Part shown: piece by piece, positions 20,132 through 28,947 of the stretch
Numbering within the stretch: the stretch's first letter is position 1
How the letters are laid out: each line of letters begins with the position of its first letter
Source: an uncultured Erythrobacter sp.
GTDB taxonomy: Bacteria; Pseudomonadota; Alphaproteobacteria; Sphingomonadales; Sphingomonadaceae
Reading direction: 5' to 3'
DNA: 64,000 nucleotides
NCBI RefSeq assembly: GCF_947502395.1
Contig: NZ_CANMZM010000001.1
Location: forward strand, 682,001-746,000
Position numbers and translations under genes: made by a program
The notes under the pieces: model-generated
Seen by the model: the letters and a program-made list of their open reading frames with translations, nothing else
The model's database searches: none
Told to the model about the DNA's origin: nothing

Positions 20132-22108
20132 ATGTCCAGCATGGTCAGAAATTTGCTTACATTACCCCCTGCTATAGTCGGTGCCTTGGCAGCTGTTGCC
20201 GCTTGCTCGATTGGAGCGCTTTCGACACCGTCTTCCGCCCAGATGAGCGCCGCCAATCAACGCGGAAATATGGTCGCAGGCCAACCGCAATTTGCGGGCG
20301 CAGCCATTACCCGATGGGAACGCTTGCAAGGCGATGGCGAATACACTTTCTCAAACTACGCAGGCTTCGCGCTCGCCTATCCTGACTTTCCGAGGATGGA
20401 GGTTATTCGCATCAAGGCTGAGGAACGTCTTGATGAAGAGGCTCCATCACGCTCCGATATTCTGAGTTTCTTTGATGCCCACCCACCGCTGACCAATGCT
20501 GGTCGCGCACGCTATGCCCTCACGCTTGCCGGAGCACAGCGTGCCGATGCATTCAATGTTGCGCGCGAAGCTTGGCGCGGCGGGACTATGTCCGGACCAA
20601 CTGAAGCCTATTTGATTGGCCTCTTTGGTTCCCGCTTCACAGCTGAGGATCACGCGGCACGGATGGACGCGTTGCTTTGGCAAGGCGATGCCGAAGCTGC
20701 AGAGCGGCAAATGGTCAACGTTTCTTCAAGCAAGCGCGAAATGGCTTTAGCACGCCTTGCCTTGATCCGGGGATCGACACCGCAGGCAGCCGGGCTTGCG
20801 ACACCAACTAATGCACTGAGCGATGCAGGGTATACGTACAACCTCGCGCGATATTTCCTGGCACGCAGTGAGACCGGAAGCGCTATCAATCTGCTGGAAA
20901 GCCGCCCGAAATTTGGATCGCCCGCTTTCGATCCCGAGGGACTTGTCGGCGTCATGTTGACGGCCGCCAAAGCGGCGAACGCCTCTGACACTGTTCGCAT
21001 CGCGAGCAAGATTGACGATCTTTTCGAGCCGGGAACCGACATTTCCAAAGGCTCCTTTCGTCTGCGTGATCGGTATACCGATTTGATGTGGATGGGAGGA
21101 ACAAATGCACTTTGGCGTCTTCGTGATGGCGCATCCGCAGCTCCGCTGTTTCTGCGATATGGCGATGCCGCGCGCACGCCTCTGACCAAATCTAAAGGCT
21201 ATTTCTGGGCAGGCCGAGCTGCACGCCAAGCCGGGCTCACCGAGGATGCTCAGCGTTACTTTGAGAAAGCGGCGCAATATCCGCACTATTATTATGGCCA
21301 ATTGGCAATCGGTGCGCTGGGCCGCGCCATGCCCAATTTCGCGGAAATCCCTCAAGTCCAGATTGATCCGAATGCCCGCGCTGAATTTGAAGAGCGCCCG
21401 CTTGTAAAAGCAATTCGGTCCATAGCCAGCAATCGCGTCAGATGGCAGACCGAGCGGCGTTTCTTCCAGGCCATCGGTGCCAGCGCTCAAACTCCGGAAG
21501 ACGTCGCCATGCTTAGCCAGCTTGCAGCGCAAGTAGGCCTTCCGGAAATGGCCGTCGTTCTCGGCATGGAAGCGGGCGCAAGCGGCATTCAAGGTGTCGA
21601 GCGGGCAGGTTTCCCGGTTGTGCCGACGCCACGCGTCAACGATTGGACCATGGTCCACGCCATCGCCCGGCAGGAGAGCGAGTTTGACCGAACTCGGCGC
21701 AGCCATGCCAACGCGATCGGCATGATGCAGCTTTTGCGCAGCACAGCACGCGAGGAAGCGGGTATCCTTGGTATCCAGTATTTGAGCGCGAACCTTACTG
21801 AAGACCCGCTCTACAATATTACTCTGGGTGATGCGCACTTCGCCCGTCGCATGGACCTTTATGGCGGAGCCTATCCGCTTGCGATTGCCTCTTACAACGC
21901 CGGCCCAGGGCGGGTGAGACAGTGGATCCGACTCAACGGAGACCCACGCAATGGCTCAATCGATTGGGTTGAGTGGATCGAGAAAATCCCCGCCAATTTC
22001 GAGACACGCTATTATGTGATGCGCGTGATCGGCAATGCGGTGAGCTATTCGCATATGTATCCGCAGCAAGCCGGGCGACTTCGCACGGTCGACACCTTCC
22101 TTCCCTAA
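20132..22108 (+). CDS. Soluble lytic murein transglycosylase (SLT family)
   Basis: Periplasmic enzyme of about 658 residues that cleaves the MurNAc-GlcNAc bond to form 1,6-anhydro products. The N-terminus (MSSMVRNLLTLPP then a hydrophobic stretch) is a signal peptide. VAAC within it resembles a lipobox, but SSAQ offers an ordinary cleavage site. Helical repeats follow, as in the Slt70 superhelix. The C-terminal lysozyme-like domain carries the catalytic Glu in IARQESEFDRT, then GMMQLLRSTAREEA and IASYNAGPGRVRQW. Start ATG 20132 is preferred over the ORF start at 20075. Its TAA overlaps the greB ATG (TAATG). Confidence 0.92.
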   Translation: MSSMVRNLLTLPPAIVGALAAVAACSIGALSTPSSAQMSAANQRGNMVAGQPQFAGAAITRWERLQGDGEYTFSNYAGFALAYPDFPRMEVIRIKAEERLDEEAPSRSDILSFFDAHPPLTNAGRARYALTLAGAQRADAFNVAREAWRGGTMSGPTEAYLIGLFGSRFTAEDHAARMDALLWQGDAEAAERQMVNVSSSKREMALARLALIRGSTPQAAGLATPTNALSDAGYTYNLARYFLARSETGSAINLLESRPKFGSPAFDPEGLVGVMLTAAKAANASDTVRIASKIDDLFEPGTDISKGSFRLRDRYTDLMWMGGTNALWRLRDGASAAPLFLRYGDAARTPLTKSKGYFWAGRAARQAGLTEDAQRYFEKAAQYPHYYYGQLAIGALGRAMPNFAEIPQVQIDPNARAEFEERPLVKAIRSIASNRVRWQTERRFFQAIGASAQTPEDVAMLSQLAAQVGLPEMAVVLGMEAGASGIQGVERAGFPVVPTPRVNDWTMVHAIARQESEFDRTRRSHANAIGMMQLLRSTAREEAGILGIQYLSANLTEDPLYNITLGDAHFARRMDLYGGAYPLAIASYNAGPGRVRQWIRLNGDPRNGSIDWVEWIEKIPANFETRYYVMRVIGNAVSYSHMYPQQAGRLRTVDTFLP

Positions 22109-22590
22109 TGTCTGCGCCGCAGGGTCCACCGATCACCCCGCAAGGGATGGCGGCGCTCAAAGCGCGTTATGATCATTTGCTTGGGAAAGAGCGCCCAGAG
22201 ATCGTTGAGATCGTCAGCTGGGCGGCTGGCAATGGCGACCGCAGCGAGAATGGTGACTATCTCTATGGTCGCAAGCGCATGCGTGAGATTGACCGAGAGC
22301 TTGGCTATCTCTCGCGTCGAATGAAGAGATGCCGCGTAGTCAATCCTGCTGACCAACCGGATAAGACACGCGTCTTTTTCGGGGCGACGGTTGAGCTCGC
22401 CGATGAGAACGATGAGCGAATGGCGGTCCAAGTCGTCGGTGATGACGAACAGAATGCAAGCGAAGGGCGTATAGGCTGGTCCTCCCCCATCGCGAAGGCT
22501 CTCAAAGGTGCTTCAATTGGGGATTGCCGTATCGTGAAGCTTCCCGGGGGCCTAAAAGAATGGGAAGTGATGGCGGTTAGATATGACTAA
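22108..22590 (+). CDS. greB: Transcription elongation factor GreB
   Basis: Protein of 160 residues that rescues backtracked RNA polymerase by stimulating transcript cleavage. The N-terminal coiled coil starts ITPQGMAALKARYDHLLGKERPEIV and includes the acidic tip region NGDRSENGDYLYGRKRMREIDREL, where GreB has its catalytic Asp and Glu. The C-terminal FKBP-like domain has VFFGATVELADENDE and GWSSPIAKALKGASIGD. The YGRKR stretch and the basic surface favour GreB over GreA. The ATG overlaps the upstream stop by one base, so translation is probably coupled. Confidence 0.94.
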   Translation: MSAPQGPPITPQGMAALKARYDHLLGKERPEIVEIVSWAAGNGDRSENGDYLYGRKRMREIDRELGYLSRRMKRCRVVNPADQPDKTRVFFGATVELADENDERMAVQVVGDDEQNASEGRIGWSSPIAKALKGASIGDCRIVKLPGGLKEWEVMAVRYD

Positions 22591-23065
22591 TCGCGCGCTT
22601 CTTATCTTGGGGTTGCTGGCCCTTTCCGCCCCTGCATCAGCGCGTGACAGCCTTGGAGTTTATTCCGATTGGGCGGCATTTCGTGATGACAATCCATCGC
22701 GCTGCTATGCGATTGCCAAACCAACGCGAAGCTCTGACACAGACCCCTTTGCGAGTGTTGCCACATGGCCAGACACGGGGGTTCGAGGACAACTCCACAT
22801 CCACCTCTCGCGTGATGTTGGGGAGGAAGTCTCTGCCACACTCAATATCGGCGATCAGAGATTTGATCTGGTGATCAATGGCCGCAATGCCTGGGCAGCG
22901 GACAACACTATGGATGCTGCCATTGTCGCGGCCATGCGTTCAGCGACCAGAATGACCGTAAGTGCACGCGGCAGCAATGGCGCTCGCTTTTCAGATCGCT
23001 ATAGCCTGTCTGGAGCTGCCACCGCCATGGATGCAGCAGTTGTAGGATGCGCAAGTAGAGGCTGA
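22583..23065 (+). CDS. IalB-like (invasion associated locus B family) periplasmic protein
   Basis: Protein of 160 residues with a clear signal peptide (MTNRALLILGLLALSAPASA). The mature start SLGVYSDWAAFRD and the following RCYAIAKP match the opening of IalB-family domains, small beta-rich periplasmic proteins. The name comes from Bartonella invasion; in free-living sphingomonads the role is unknown. Cys residues at RCYA and VGCAS may form the family disulphide. It overlaps greB by eight bases, so slt, greB and this gene form a tightly packed unit. Confidence 0.72.
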   Translation: MTNRALLILGLLALSAPASARDSLGVYSDWAAFRDDNPSRCYAIAKPTRSSDTDPFASVATWPDTGVRGQLHIHLSRDVGEEVSATLNIGDQRFDLVINGRNAWAADNTMDAAIVAAMRSATRMTVSARGSNGARFSDRYSLSGAATAMDAAVVGCASRG

Positions 23066-23101
23066 CAAACCACGCGTGCAGTCCTATATGCCCGACCGAC
23101 C

Positions 23102-24343
23102 ATGGCAGATACGACCCTCATGACGATACCCGGGCAAGTAGACCCGGTTCCCGTTGCGCGTGACATCACGCCGCGCGAGGATGGTCGTATTGACCTAATT
23201 GGTCTGCCCCGCCCTCGCATCCGCGAGCTCTTTGCTGAGGCAGGCCTCGACGCGCGCCAGGCCAAGCTGCGGTCCAAGCAAGTGTTTCACTGGCTCTATC
23301 ACCGCGGTGTTACCGACTTTGAGGCGATGACCGATATCGCCAAGACCATGCGGCCGTGGCTCGCGGAACGCTTTGTGATTGGTCGGCCCAACGTGGTTGA
23401 GGCGCAGCACAGCTCCGACGGCACGCGCAAATGGCTGCTCCAAACCGATGACGGCCACGATTTTGAGATGGTCTTTATTCCTGATGCAGACCGGGGAACT
23501 TTGTGCGTCTCGAGCCAAGTGGGTTGTACGCTCAACTGCACATTCTGCCACACGGGCACCATGCGTCTGGTGCGCAACCTTACTCCGGGTGAGATTGTGA
23601 GTCAGGTGATGCTGGCTCGCGATGCTCTGGCTGAATGGCCCAAGGGGGTAATGGACGGGCTCGACGATGCCGAGGATGCAGGCCACTACACCGCTGATGG
23701 TCGCCTTCTCACCAATATTGTGATGATGGGCATGGGCGAACCGCTCTACAATTTTGACCATGTGCGCGATGCATTGAAGCTGGTGATGGACGGCGATGGG
23801 CTTGCGCTGTCAAAGCGGCGCATCACGCTTTCCACCAGCGGCGTTATTCCGGCGATGGAGCGCTGTGGTGAAGAGATCGGGGTCAATCTCGCGGTCTCGC
23901 TGCACGCTGTGACCAAGGATGTGCGCGACGAGATTGTACCGCTCAATAAGAAATACGGGATTGAGGATCTGCTTCAGGCGTGCGCCGATTATCCTGGAGC
24001 CTCCAACGCGCGGCGCATCACGTTTGAATATGTGATGCTCAAGGACAAGAATGATAGTGATGAGGACGCGCGCGAACTGGTCCGTCTACTCAAAGAGTTC
24101 AATCTACCCGCGAAAGTCAATCTCATCCCGTTTAATCCGTGGCCGGGCGCCGAGTATGAGTGTTCAACTCCCGAACGGATTAAAGCGTTTTCGGACATCG
24201 TGTTCGAAGGCGGCATTAGCGCGCCGGTGAGGACACCACGGGGACGCGATATTGATGCAGCGTGCGGTCAATTGAAAACGGCGGCTGAAAAGAAGAGCCG
24301 CGCCGAAAGGGACCGGGAAGCCGCAGCCGCTCAGCAAGCATAG
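23102..24343 (+). CDS. rlmN: Dual-specificity rRNA/tRNA (adenine-C2)-methyltransferase RlmN
   Basis: Radical-SAM enzyme of 413 residues that methylates A2503 of 23S rRNA and, in E. coli, A37 of some tRNAs. The 4Fe-4S ligands are Cys142, Cys146 and Cys149 in [11 protein letters not shown]. The N-terminal accessory domain begins [43 protein letters not shown] and STSGVIPAM are conserved. A Cys near the C-terminus ([11 protein letters not shown]) is the candidate methyl-carrying residue. An alanine-rich tail follows. It begins 36 bases after the IalB-like gene. Confidence 0.97.
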   Translation: MADTTLMTIPGQVDPVPVARDITPREDGRIDLIGLPRPRIRELFAEAGLDARQAKLRSKQVFHWLYHRGVTDFEAMTDIAKTMRPWLAERFVIGRPNVVEAQHSSDGTRKWLLQTDDGHDFEMVFIPDADRGTLCVSSQVGCTLNCTFCHTGTMRLVRNLTPGEIVSQVMLARDALAEWPKGVMDGLDDAEDAGHYTADGRLLTNIVMMGMGEPLYNFDHVRDALKLVMDGDGLALSKRRITLSTSGVIPAMERCGEEIGVNLAVSLHAVTKDVRDEIVPLNKKYGIEDLLQACADYPGASNARRITFEYVMLKDKNDSDEDARELVRLLKEFNLPAKVNLIPFNPWPGAEYECSTPERIKAFSDIVFEGGISAPVRTPRGRDIDAACGQLKTAAEKKSRAERDREAAAAQQA

Positions 24344-24445
24344 CTCATCCAATCAAGGCCTCGCCGCATAGTTTCACTGAGCGGGACTGATTTGGAGAGA
24401 TTGCCATGACTGCCAATTGTCCTCAGTCTCACATGTCTCGCACCT

Positions 24446-25351
24446 GTGGCCGCGGAGGAAACCGACACTCCGGTAATTGCTGAAATCGCGGTCGGCAAAG
24501 ATCTGCGAGGTGCCTTTTTCATGAAGCCAGAGGGCGATGGCCCTTTCCCTGCCATCATCGTTCTGGGTGGCAGTGAAGGCGGAGACAGCAGCGCGCGCCG
24601 AAAAGCACCGCAATTCCTTGCCGAGGGATACGCGGTACTTGGCCTACCCTACTACTCACCCGCTTGGGGCGATCAGCCGCCGCAACTCCCCGGCCTCCCC
24701 CGGGCGGTTGCAGAAATTCCCGTAGATTCGGCCGAGGTCGCAAAGGTCTGGCTCTCTGCGCGCGGCGACATCCGCGCCGACAGTATCGGCATTTATGGCA
24801 TCTCTAAAGGGGCCGAGTACGCGCTGCTTGCCGGCTCGAAGATCGAAGGCTTCGCTGCCATTGCCGCCATCGTTCCCACCGATGTGGTGTGGGAAGGATG
24901 GGGGACAGCTGACGGATCACGCCCAAGCTCTTTCAGCTGGAGAGGTGAGGCTCTTCCCTTCGTGCAATATCAAGGCATGACTGAAGAGTTTACCAACCCG
25001 ACGGGCCCCAATGGCCGTCCACGCCTTCGCCTGCCGCATGACAAGGGGCGCACTACCAATCCTGAGCAGGCGGTCGCTGCGCGGATCGCAGTAGAGGCCA
25101 TAGATGAACCAGTGCTGGTCGCGGGCGGTGATGCCGATCTGGCTTGGAATTCAGGTGAGATGGCGCAAAATATTGCCGAGCGTCGGGCGGAAGCTGGCCT
25201 TCCCACAGTAAGTCTTGTCTTCACTGATGCGGGTCACGCGCTTTCCGGAACTGGTGCTCCGAGCGACCAACGCGCGGCTGCTGATACCGCTGCGCAGCGT
25301 GTTATCTGGCCTGCGACGCTCGCCTTTTTTGCTGAGAATTTGAAGCAATGA
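24446..25351 (+). CDS. Alpha/beta hydrolase, acyl-CoA thioesterase/BAAT C-terminal type
   Basis: Hydrolase of about 301 residues. The nucleophile Ser sits in GIYGISKGAEYALLAG. Candidate Asp and His of the triad are in LVAGGDADLAWNSGEM and FTDAGHALSG. The layout matches the BAAT C-terminal hydrolase family, which acts on acyl thioesters or related esters; the substrate here is unknown. The start is unclear. The frame opens with GTG at 24446 with no signal peptide, while an ATG with a good ribosome site (TTTGGAGAGATTGCC, ATG 24406) lies in another frame and stops after 25 codons, which hints at a frameshift or a changed N-terminus. Confidence 0.75.
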   Translation: MAAEETDTPVIAEIAVGKDLRGAFFMKPEGDGPFPAIIVLGGSEGGDSSARRKAPQFLAEGYAVLGLPYYSPAWGDQPPQLPGLPRAVAEIPVDSAEVAKVWLSARGDIRADSIGIYGISKGAEYALLAGSKIEGFAAIAAIVPTDVVWEGWGTADGSRPSSFSWRGEALPFVQYQGMTEEFTNPTGPNGRPRLRLPHDKGRTTNPEQAVAARIAVEAIDEPVLVAGGDADLAWNSGEMAQNIAERRAEAGLPTVSLVFTDAGHALSGTGAPSDQRAAADTAAQRVIWPATLAFFAENLKQ

Positions 25352-25533
25352 AACCGGCCCGCTACCGGCCAAACTCTTGTGAATGCCGAGGTTTAGCGAG
25401 AATTCTGCACCTCAGAGCGTGGCAAACGAACACTCATTGCGTTTTTTGCAACTCACTTTTGTAACACTCTCCATCCTCTTGGCGAACTCCTCATCGTGAC
25501 GTTAATGAAGAAACCAACACAAGAGGATTTGTC

Positions 25534-26019
25534 ATGAAAAAAACTTTACTACTTATCGCCGCTTCTGCAGCCGTAGTATTTGGAACTCCAGCTATAGCCG
25601 CAGTAGATGCTACACCAGCACCACAATCATATTCAGCTTCTACCAATGTATTCGTCGATAGTTCAACTCCAATTGTTGAAAATGCCGAAAACTTCCGTGG
25701 TCGGCGCGGCTTCCGTCGTGGTTTTCGTGGTAGCAGACGCGGCGGGTTCGGCAGACATCGCGGATTTTCGCGCCACCGTGGTTTCATCGGAAGCAAAAAA
25801 CACTTTAAGCACGATGTGAAACGCTTCCACCACCATGACAAATTCCACCATGATGATCGCGTGCATCACAATCGCCACTCCCTTCACCGGGACAAGTTCC
25901 ATCATGATAAGAAACTCCACCACGATGATCATGCCAAGCATGGCCACCACGATCATCACGATGGCAAAGGCAAGCTTGTCGAAAAGAAGAAGGATAAAGC
26001 CTTCCACCTGGACGGCTAA
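25534..26019 (+). CDS. Histidine- and arginine-rich secreted protein
   Basis: Protein of 161 residues with a good ribosome site (AAGAGGA) and a signal peptide (MKKTLLLIAASAAVVFGTPAIA). Residues 24-52 are a neutral Ser/Thr linker. Residues 54-84 are Gly/Arg/Phe-rich (GRRGFRRGFRG). Residues 75-143 contain 23 His arranged mostly as HH pairs with Asp and Lys (KFHHDD, RVHHNR, LHHDDH). The tail is Lys-rich. I recognise no family. The composition suggests binding of Zn, Ni or Cu, or a pH-sensitive polyelectrolyte, in the periplasm; this is inference. A strong terminator follows, so it is monocistronic. Confidence 0.72.
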   Translation: MKKTLLLIAASAAVVFGTPAIAAVDATPAPQSYSASTNVFVDSSTPIVENAENFRGRRGFRRGFRGSRRGGFGRHRGFSRHRGFIGSKKHFKHDVKRFHHHDKFHHDDRVHHNRHSLHRDKFHHDKKLHHDDHAKHGHHDHHDGKGKLVEKKKDKAFHLDG

Positions 26020-26040
26020 AGACCCTGCCATCGCAACGAA

Positions 26041-26070
26041 GCCCGGCGCTGCAAAGCGCCGGGCTTTTAC
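26041..26070 (+). terminator. Terminator after the His-rich gene
   Basis: GCCCGGCGCT pairs with AGCGCCGGGC around GCAA and is followed by TTTTACTTT, 22 bases after the stop. Confidence 0.88.
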
Positions 26071-26128
26071 TTTGTGCAATTCGCATTGGGCAGATAAACG
26101 CAGAGCTCTTTCGAATGGAGAGAGAAGC

Positions 26129-26728
26129 GTGAGCCGCACAATCGATCCTGCCACTTATGACTTCTACCAGTCCGGAGCGCCTTTCTTTTCGCTCAATTCA
26201 GCAGCCGGACCAAGCCGTCATTTGGACGGCTTTCTGGACCAGCTCGATACCGGTGGACGCATATTGGAGTTGGGATGCGGGCCTGGCCGCGATTCCGCCC
26301 GCATCCTAGAGCGCGGCTTTGACCTTGATGCGACCGACGGGATTCCGGCGATGGTAAAAAAAGCCAACGAGCGTCACGGCGTGGGCGCTAGACTTATGCA
26401 ATTCGATGAGCTGGAAACTGAGGCCGAATATGATGCGGTTTGGGCCCACGCCTGCCTTTTGCATTGCCCCCGCGCTCAACTTCCGGATGTCCTTAACCGC
26501 ATTCACCGTGCACTTAAGCCGGGGGGCTATCACTACGCGAGCTTCAAACTGGGCGATAGGGAAGGCCGCGACTTGTTGGGCCGATTGCACAATTTTCCCT
26601 CGCCCGATTGGTTGCTGGAAACCTATAGCGCAGCAGGGTTTGCATGCGTTGATAAGAACATCTTCGCTGGCAAAGGCAGCGATGGAACACAGCGCGATTG
26701 GATCGCGCTCACGGTTAGGAAGGCTTGA
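26129..26728 (+). CDS. Class I SAM-dependent methyltransferase
   Basis: Protein of 199 residues from a GTG at 26129 preceded by GGAGAGAG; the frame is open far upstream but overlaps the terminator and the His-rich gene. Motif I is ILELGCGPGRDSARIL, the acidic residue after strand 2 is DATDG, and YDAVWAHACLLHCPRAQLPDVL corresponds to motif post-I/II. The order matches small Rossmann methyltransferases of the Methyltransf_11/25 type. The substrate is unknown. It is followed nine bases later by the MOSC gene, suggesting co-transcription. Confidence 0.82.
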   Translation: MSRTIDPATYDFYQSGAPFFSLNSAAGPSRHLDGFLDQLDTGGRILELGCGPGRDSARILERGFDLDATDGIPAMVKKANERHGVGARLMQFDELETEAEYDAVWAHACLLHCPRAQLPDVLNRIHRALKPGGYHYASFKLGDREGRDLLGRLHNFPSPDWLLETYSAAGFACVDKNIFAGKGSDGTQRDWIALTVRKA

Positions 26729-26736
26729 TTTTCCGA

Positions 26737-27387
26737 ATGAAACGCACACTCGAAGCGATCTGCACAGGGACAACCCGCCCGTTCAACGGCGCAGAGCTCA
26801 GCGCCTTTGTGAAACGTCCTCGAAAAGGCTTGGTGCAGTTCCTCGAAGATGGACTTGCACCCGATGAACAAGCTGACCGGAAAAACCACGGCGGTCCGGA
26901 TATGGCTGTGCACCTCTATCCTTTGGCTCATCATCACTTCTGGCGTGAGCAGATCGGCGATATTGGCCTGCTCAACGAACCCGGCGCGTTTGGATCAAAC
27001 CTTGCCGTTAATGATCTGACCGAGAATGATGTCCATATTGGGGATCGATTCCAGATAGGCACTGCCCTCTTGGAAGTAAGCCAGCCGCGCAAACCCTGTT
27101 GGAAGATCGAGCATCGATTTTCCCAGCACTGCAACTCTAAGGGCATGGTCGCGAAAATCGTCAAGACCGCGCGTTGTGGCTGGTATTTCCGCGTGCTGGA
27201 GGTTGGCGAGGCCACAGCAGGCGATGTTCTGGAGCGGGTCGAAACGGGCCATGAAACTTGGACCATTGCGCGCACGTCATTCGCCCTCCACGCCGGAAAG
27301 GGCACATCCGAAGACTATTTCGAGCTTGCCGCCCTGGAAGGCCTTTCCGTCAAAGAGCGCGCCCGCGCCGCATCGAGGCTTGACTGA
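26737..27387 (+). CDS. MOSC domain-containing protein (YiiM-like)
   Basis: Protein of 216 residues of the MOSC family, which includes molybdenum-cofactor sulfurase C-termini and the YiiM proteins involved in reducing N-hydroxylated substrates. Conserved blocks are KNHGGPDMAVHLYPLAHHHFW and GAFGSNLAVNDLTENDVHIGD. The conserved Cys of the family is in VSQPRKPCWKIEHRF. The C-terminal 3-alpha region follows. No molybdopterin biosynthesis gene is nearby. ATG 26737 is chosen over a TTG at 26725 with poorer spacing. Confidence 0.88.
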   Translation: MKRTLEAICTGTTRPFNGAELSAFVKRPRKGLVQFLEDGLAPDEQADRKNHGGPDMAVHLYPLAHHHFWREQIGDIGLLNEPGAFGSNLAVNDLTENDVHIGDRFQIGTALLEVSQPRKPCWKIEHRFSQHCNSKGMVAKIVKTARCGWYFRVLEVGEATAGDVLERVETGHETWTIARTSFALHAGKGTSEDYFELAALEGLSVKERARAASRLD

Positions 27388-27544
27388 GCAGACCTCCGGA
27401 CACGTCCCTTACAATCAACACATCCCTCCAATCCATCACTTCGTCTCTCTGACACAAAGTCCAACGAGCTGTTCACCTGAGGTTGCTTCAAACTGAACGA
27501 ATTCTGTTTCCACGCCCATGAGGGGGCTAGGAAAGGAATTGCCC

Positions 27545-28003
27545 ATGAAGACCGTTGCTTTGATTGCCGCCACCGGATCACTTGCAGCATTGAGCGCCCC
27601 TGCGCAGGCTGCCGAGTTTGCGCCGATCTCCGATATCGCAGGCCCGATCGCGCCCTCCCCGATGTTAGATATGAACATGCTTGTACAATTCGACGACGAT
27701 GATGATCGCCATTATCGACGCGGGCGTGGTCATTATGACGACCGCATCTATGACCGCCGCGGACGTTATCGGGAGCCGCGCCGCATTCGTCATCGTAATC
27801 AGATCTGGAGAGGTCGCGATGGCCGCTATTATTGCAAGCGCGACAATGGCACCACCGGCCTGGTGATTGGAGCAGGTGTAGGCGCTCTCCTGGGCCGCAC
27901 GATTGACACGCGGGGAGATCGGACAGTGGGTACCCTTCTTGGCGGAGCGTTGGGCGCCGTGATTGGCCGGGAACTTGATCGCGGCGACGTTCGCTGCCGT
28001 TGA
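27545..28003 (+). CDS. Glycine-zipper 2TM domain-containing protein
   Basis: Protein of 152 residues with ribosome site AGGAAAGGA and signal peptide MKTVALIAATGSLAALSAPAQA. A run of Asp (FDDDDDRHY, residues 49-57) precedes an Arg/Tyr-rich segment (58-99). The C-terminal glycine zipper (GLVIGAGVGALLGRTI and GTLLGGALGAVIGREL, residues 105-143) is of the Rick_17kDa/2TM type found in outer-membrane lipoproteins such as SlyB. It lacks a lipobox Cys at the cleavage site. It is probably an envelope protein of unknown function. Confidence 0.78.
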   Translation: MKTVALIAATGSLAALSAPAQAAEFAPISDIAGPIAPSPMLDMNMLVQFDDDDDRHYRRGRGHYDDRIYDRRGRYREPRRIRHRNQIWRGRDGRYYCKRDNGTTGLVIGAGVGALLGRTIDTRGDRTVGTLLGGALGAVIGRELDRGDVRCR

Positions 28004-28032
28004 TCCGGCCACATCAGACTAGGTAGGCAATT

Positions 28033-28064
28033 CAGGGGGCGCTCGCTCAATCGAGTGCCCCCTG
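28033..28064. terminator. Shared bidirectional terminator between the glycine-zipper gene and phzF
   Basis: CAGGGGGCGCTCG pairs with CGAGTGCCCCCTG with one wobble. The phzF stop codon (28047-28049) lies in the loop, so the hairpin overlaps the end of that coding sequence. The plus-strand tail is CTTACTTACG, with no strong U run. Confidence 0.6.
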
Positions 28065-28886
28065 CTTACTTACGATCTTACTTTTGCCGCCAATCCAGAC
28101 AGCGCCGCTTTCGTCCTGCGCGCACATGACCAAGCCATTTGCTCCGATCTTGCGGCCTTGTCCGGCCACATAGAAACCTTTCACCAATCCTTGTTTGAAC
28201 AAATGGATGGCAACACCGGCATTGAAGCTGCCAGTCACAGGGTCTTCAGAGAAGCGCTCGTGGGAATCGGCAAAGAAAGCACGCAATTCCCAGTCACGCT
28301 CAAACCCAGTTTCATATGGTCCAGCAAGCCCAATATCGGTGCCGAGTGGTGCCTTGGAGGTCGGCTGTGCCGCCAGGACATCCCCAGCGGTCTTGAGCCG
28401 AAGCAATTGCCACTTGGGACCATTAACAACATGGACCGCCTCAACCAGCGCGCCTTCATCAATCCCTGTAAATGCAATCGCAGCGGCACGTTCCTGATCG
28501 GTGAGAGGTTCATACGTGAGAAGTTCGGGTGCTCTAAATGCGAGCGTGTCGCCATCCTGACGAATCTCAACCAGCCCAATGCCGCATTCCTGCACCACTT
28601 TGTCCTCGCTCGCCGGCATTCCGCCAGCGGCAAGCCATGAATGGCACGAACCCAAGGTCGGATGACCCGCAAAGGGCAATTCGCCACCAGGATAAAAGAT
28701 CCGCACTCGGTAATCTGCATCCGGATCGCTGGGTGGAAACAGGAAAGTCGTCTCGGAAAAGCCAAGCCAGTTTGTGAGCGCCTGCATCTCCTCGGTCGTC
28801 AGATTATCGCCGCCATGGACCACTCCCAGTGGATTGCCCGAAAGTGGACCGTCACAAAATACATCGACAAGATCGCAGGTTGGCAT
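28047..28886 (-). CDS. PhzF family epimerase/isomerase
   Basis: Protein of 279 residues of the PhzF fold (diaminopimelate epimerase-like, two matching domains). Family signatures are DLVDVFCDGPLSGNPLGVV at the N-terminus, the catalytic Glu in SETTFLFPP, and PGGELPFAGHPTLGSCHSWL. The C-terminal part has EDPVTGSFNAGVAIHLF. No phenazine genes are present, so it is a PhzF-like housekeeping enzyme with unknown substrate. The start ATG 28886 has AGGA at suitable spacing; an ATG seven codons upstream (28907) is the alternative. It is divergent from the SDR gene. Confidence 0.88.
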   Translation of the reverse strand: MPTCDLVDVFCDGPLSGNPLGVVHGGDNLTTEEMQALTNWLGFSETTFLFPPSDPDADYRVRIFYPGGELPFAGHPTLGSCHSWLAAGGMPASEDKVVQECGIGLVEIRQDGDTLAFRAPELLTYEPLTDQERAAAIAFTGIDEGALVEAVHVVNGPKWQLLRLKTAGDVLAAQPTSKAPLGTDIGLAGPYETGFERDWELRAFFADSHERFSEDPVTGSFNAGVAIHLFKQGLVKGFYVAGQGRKIGANGLVMCAQDESGAVWIGGKSKIVSKQGALD

Positions 28887-28947
28887 CTTCGCTGTCCTAT
28901 TCCACATTAGCTGAATTCATCTGTGCAAGTCGCCACCGCTAGGCAAG

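Noticed and set aside
20747..21838. 363-codon open frame opposite the lytic transglycosylase gene
   Set aside because: Shadow of a well-supported gene, with Cys/Arg-rich unnatural composition.
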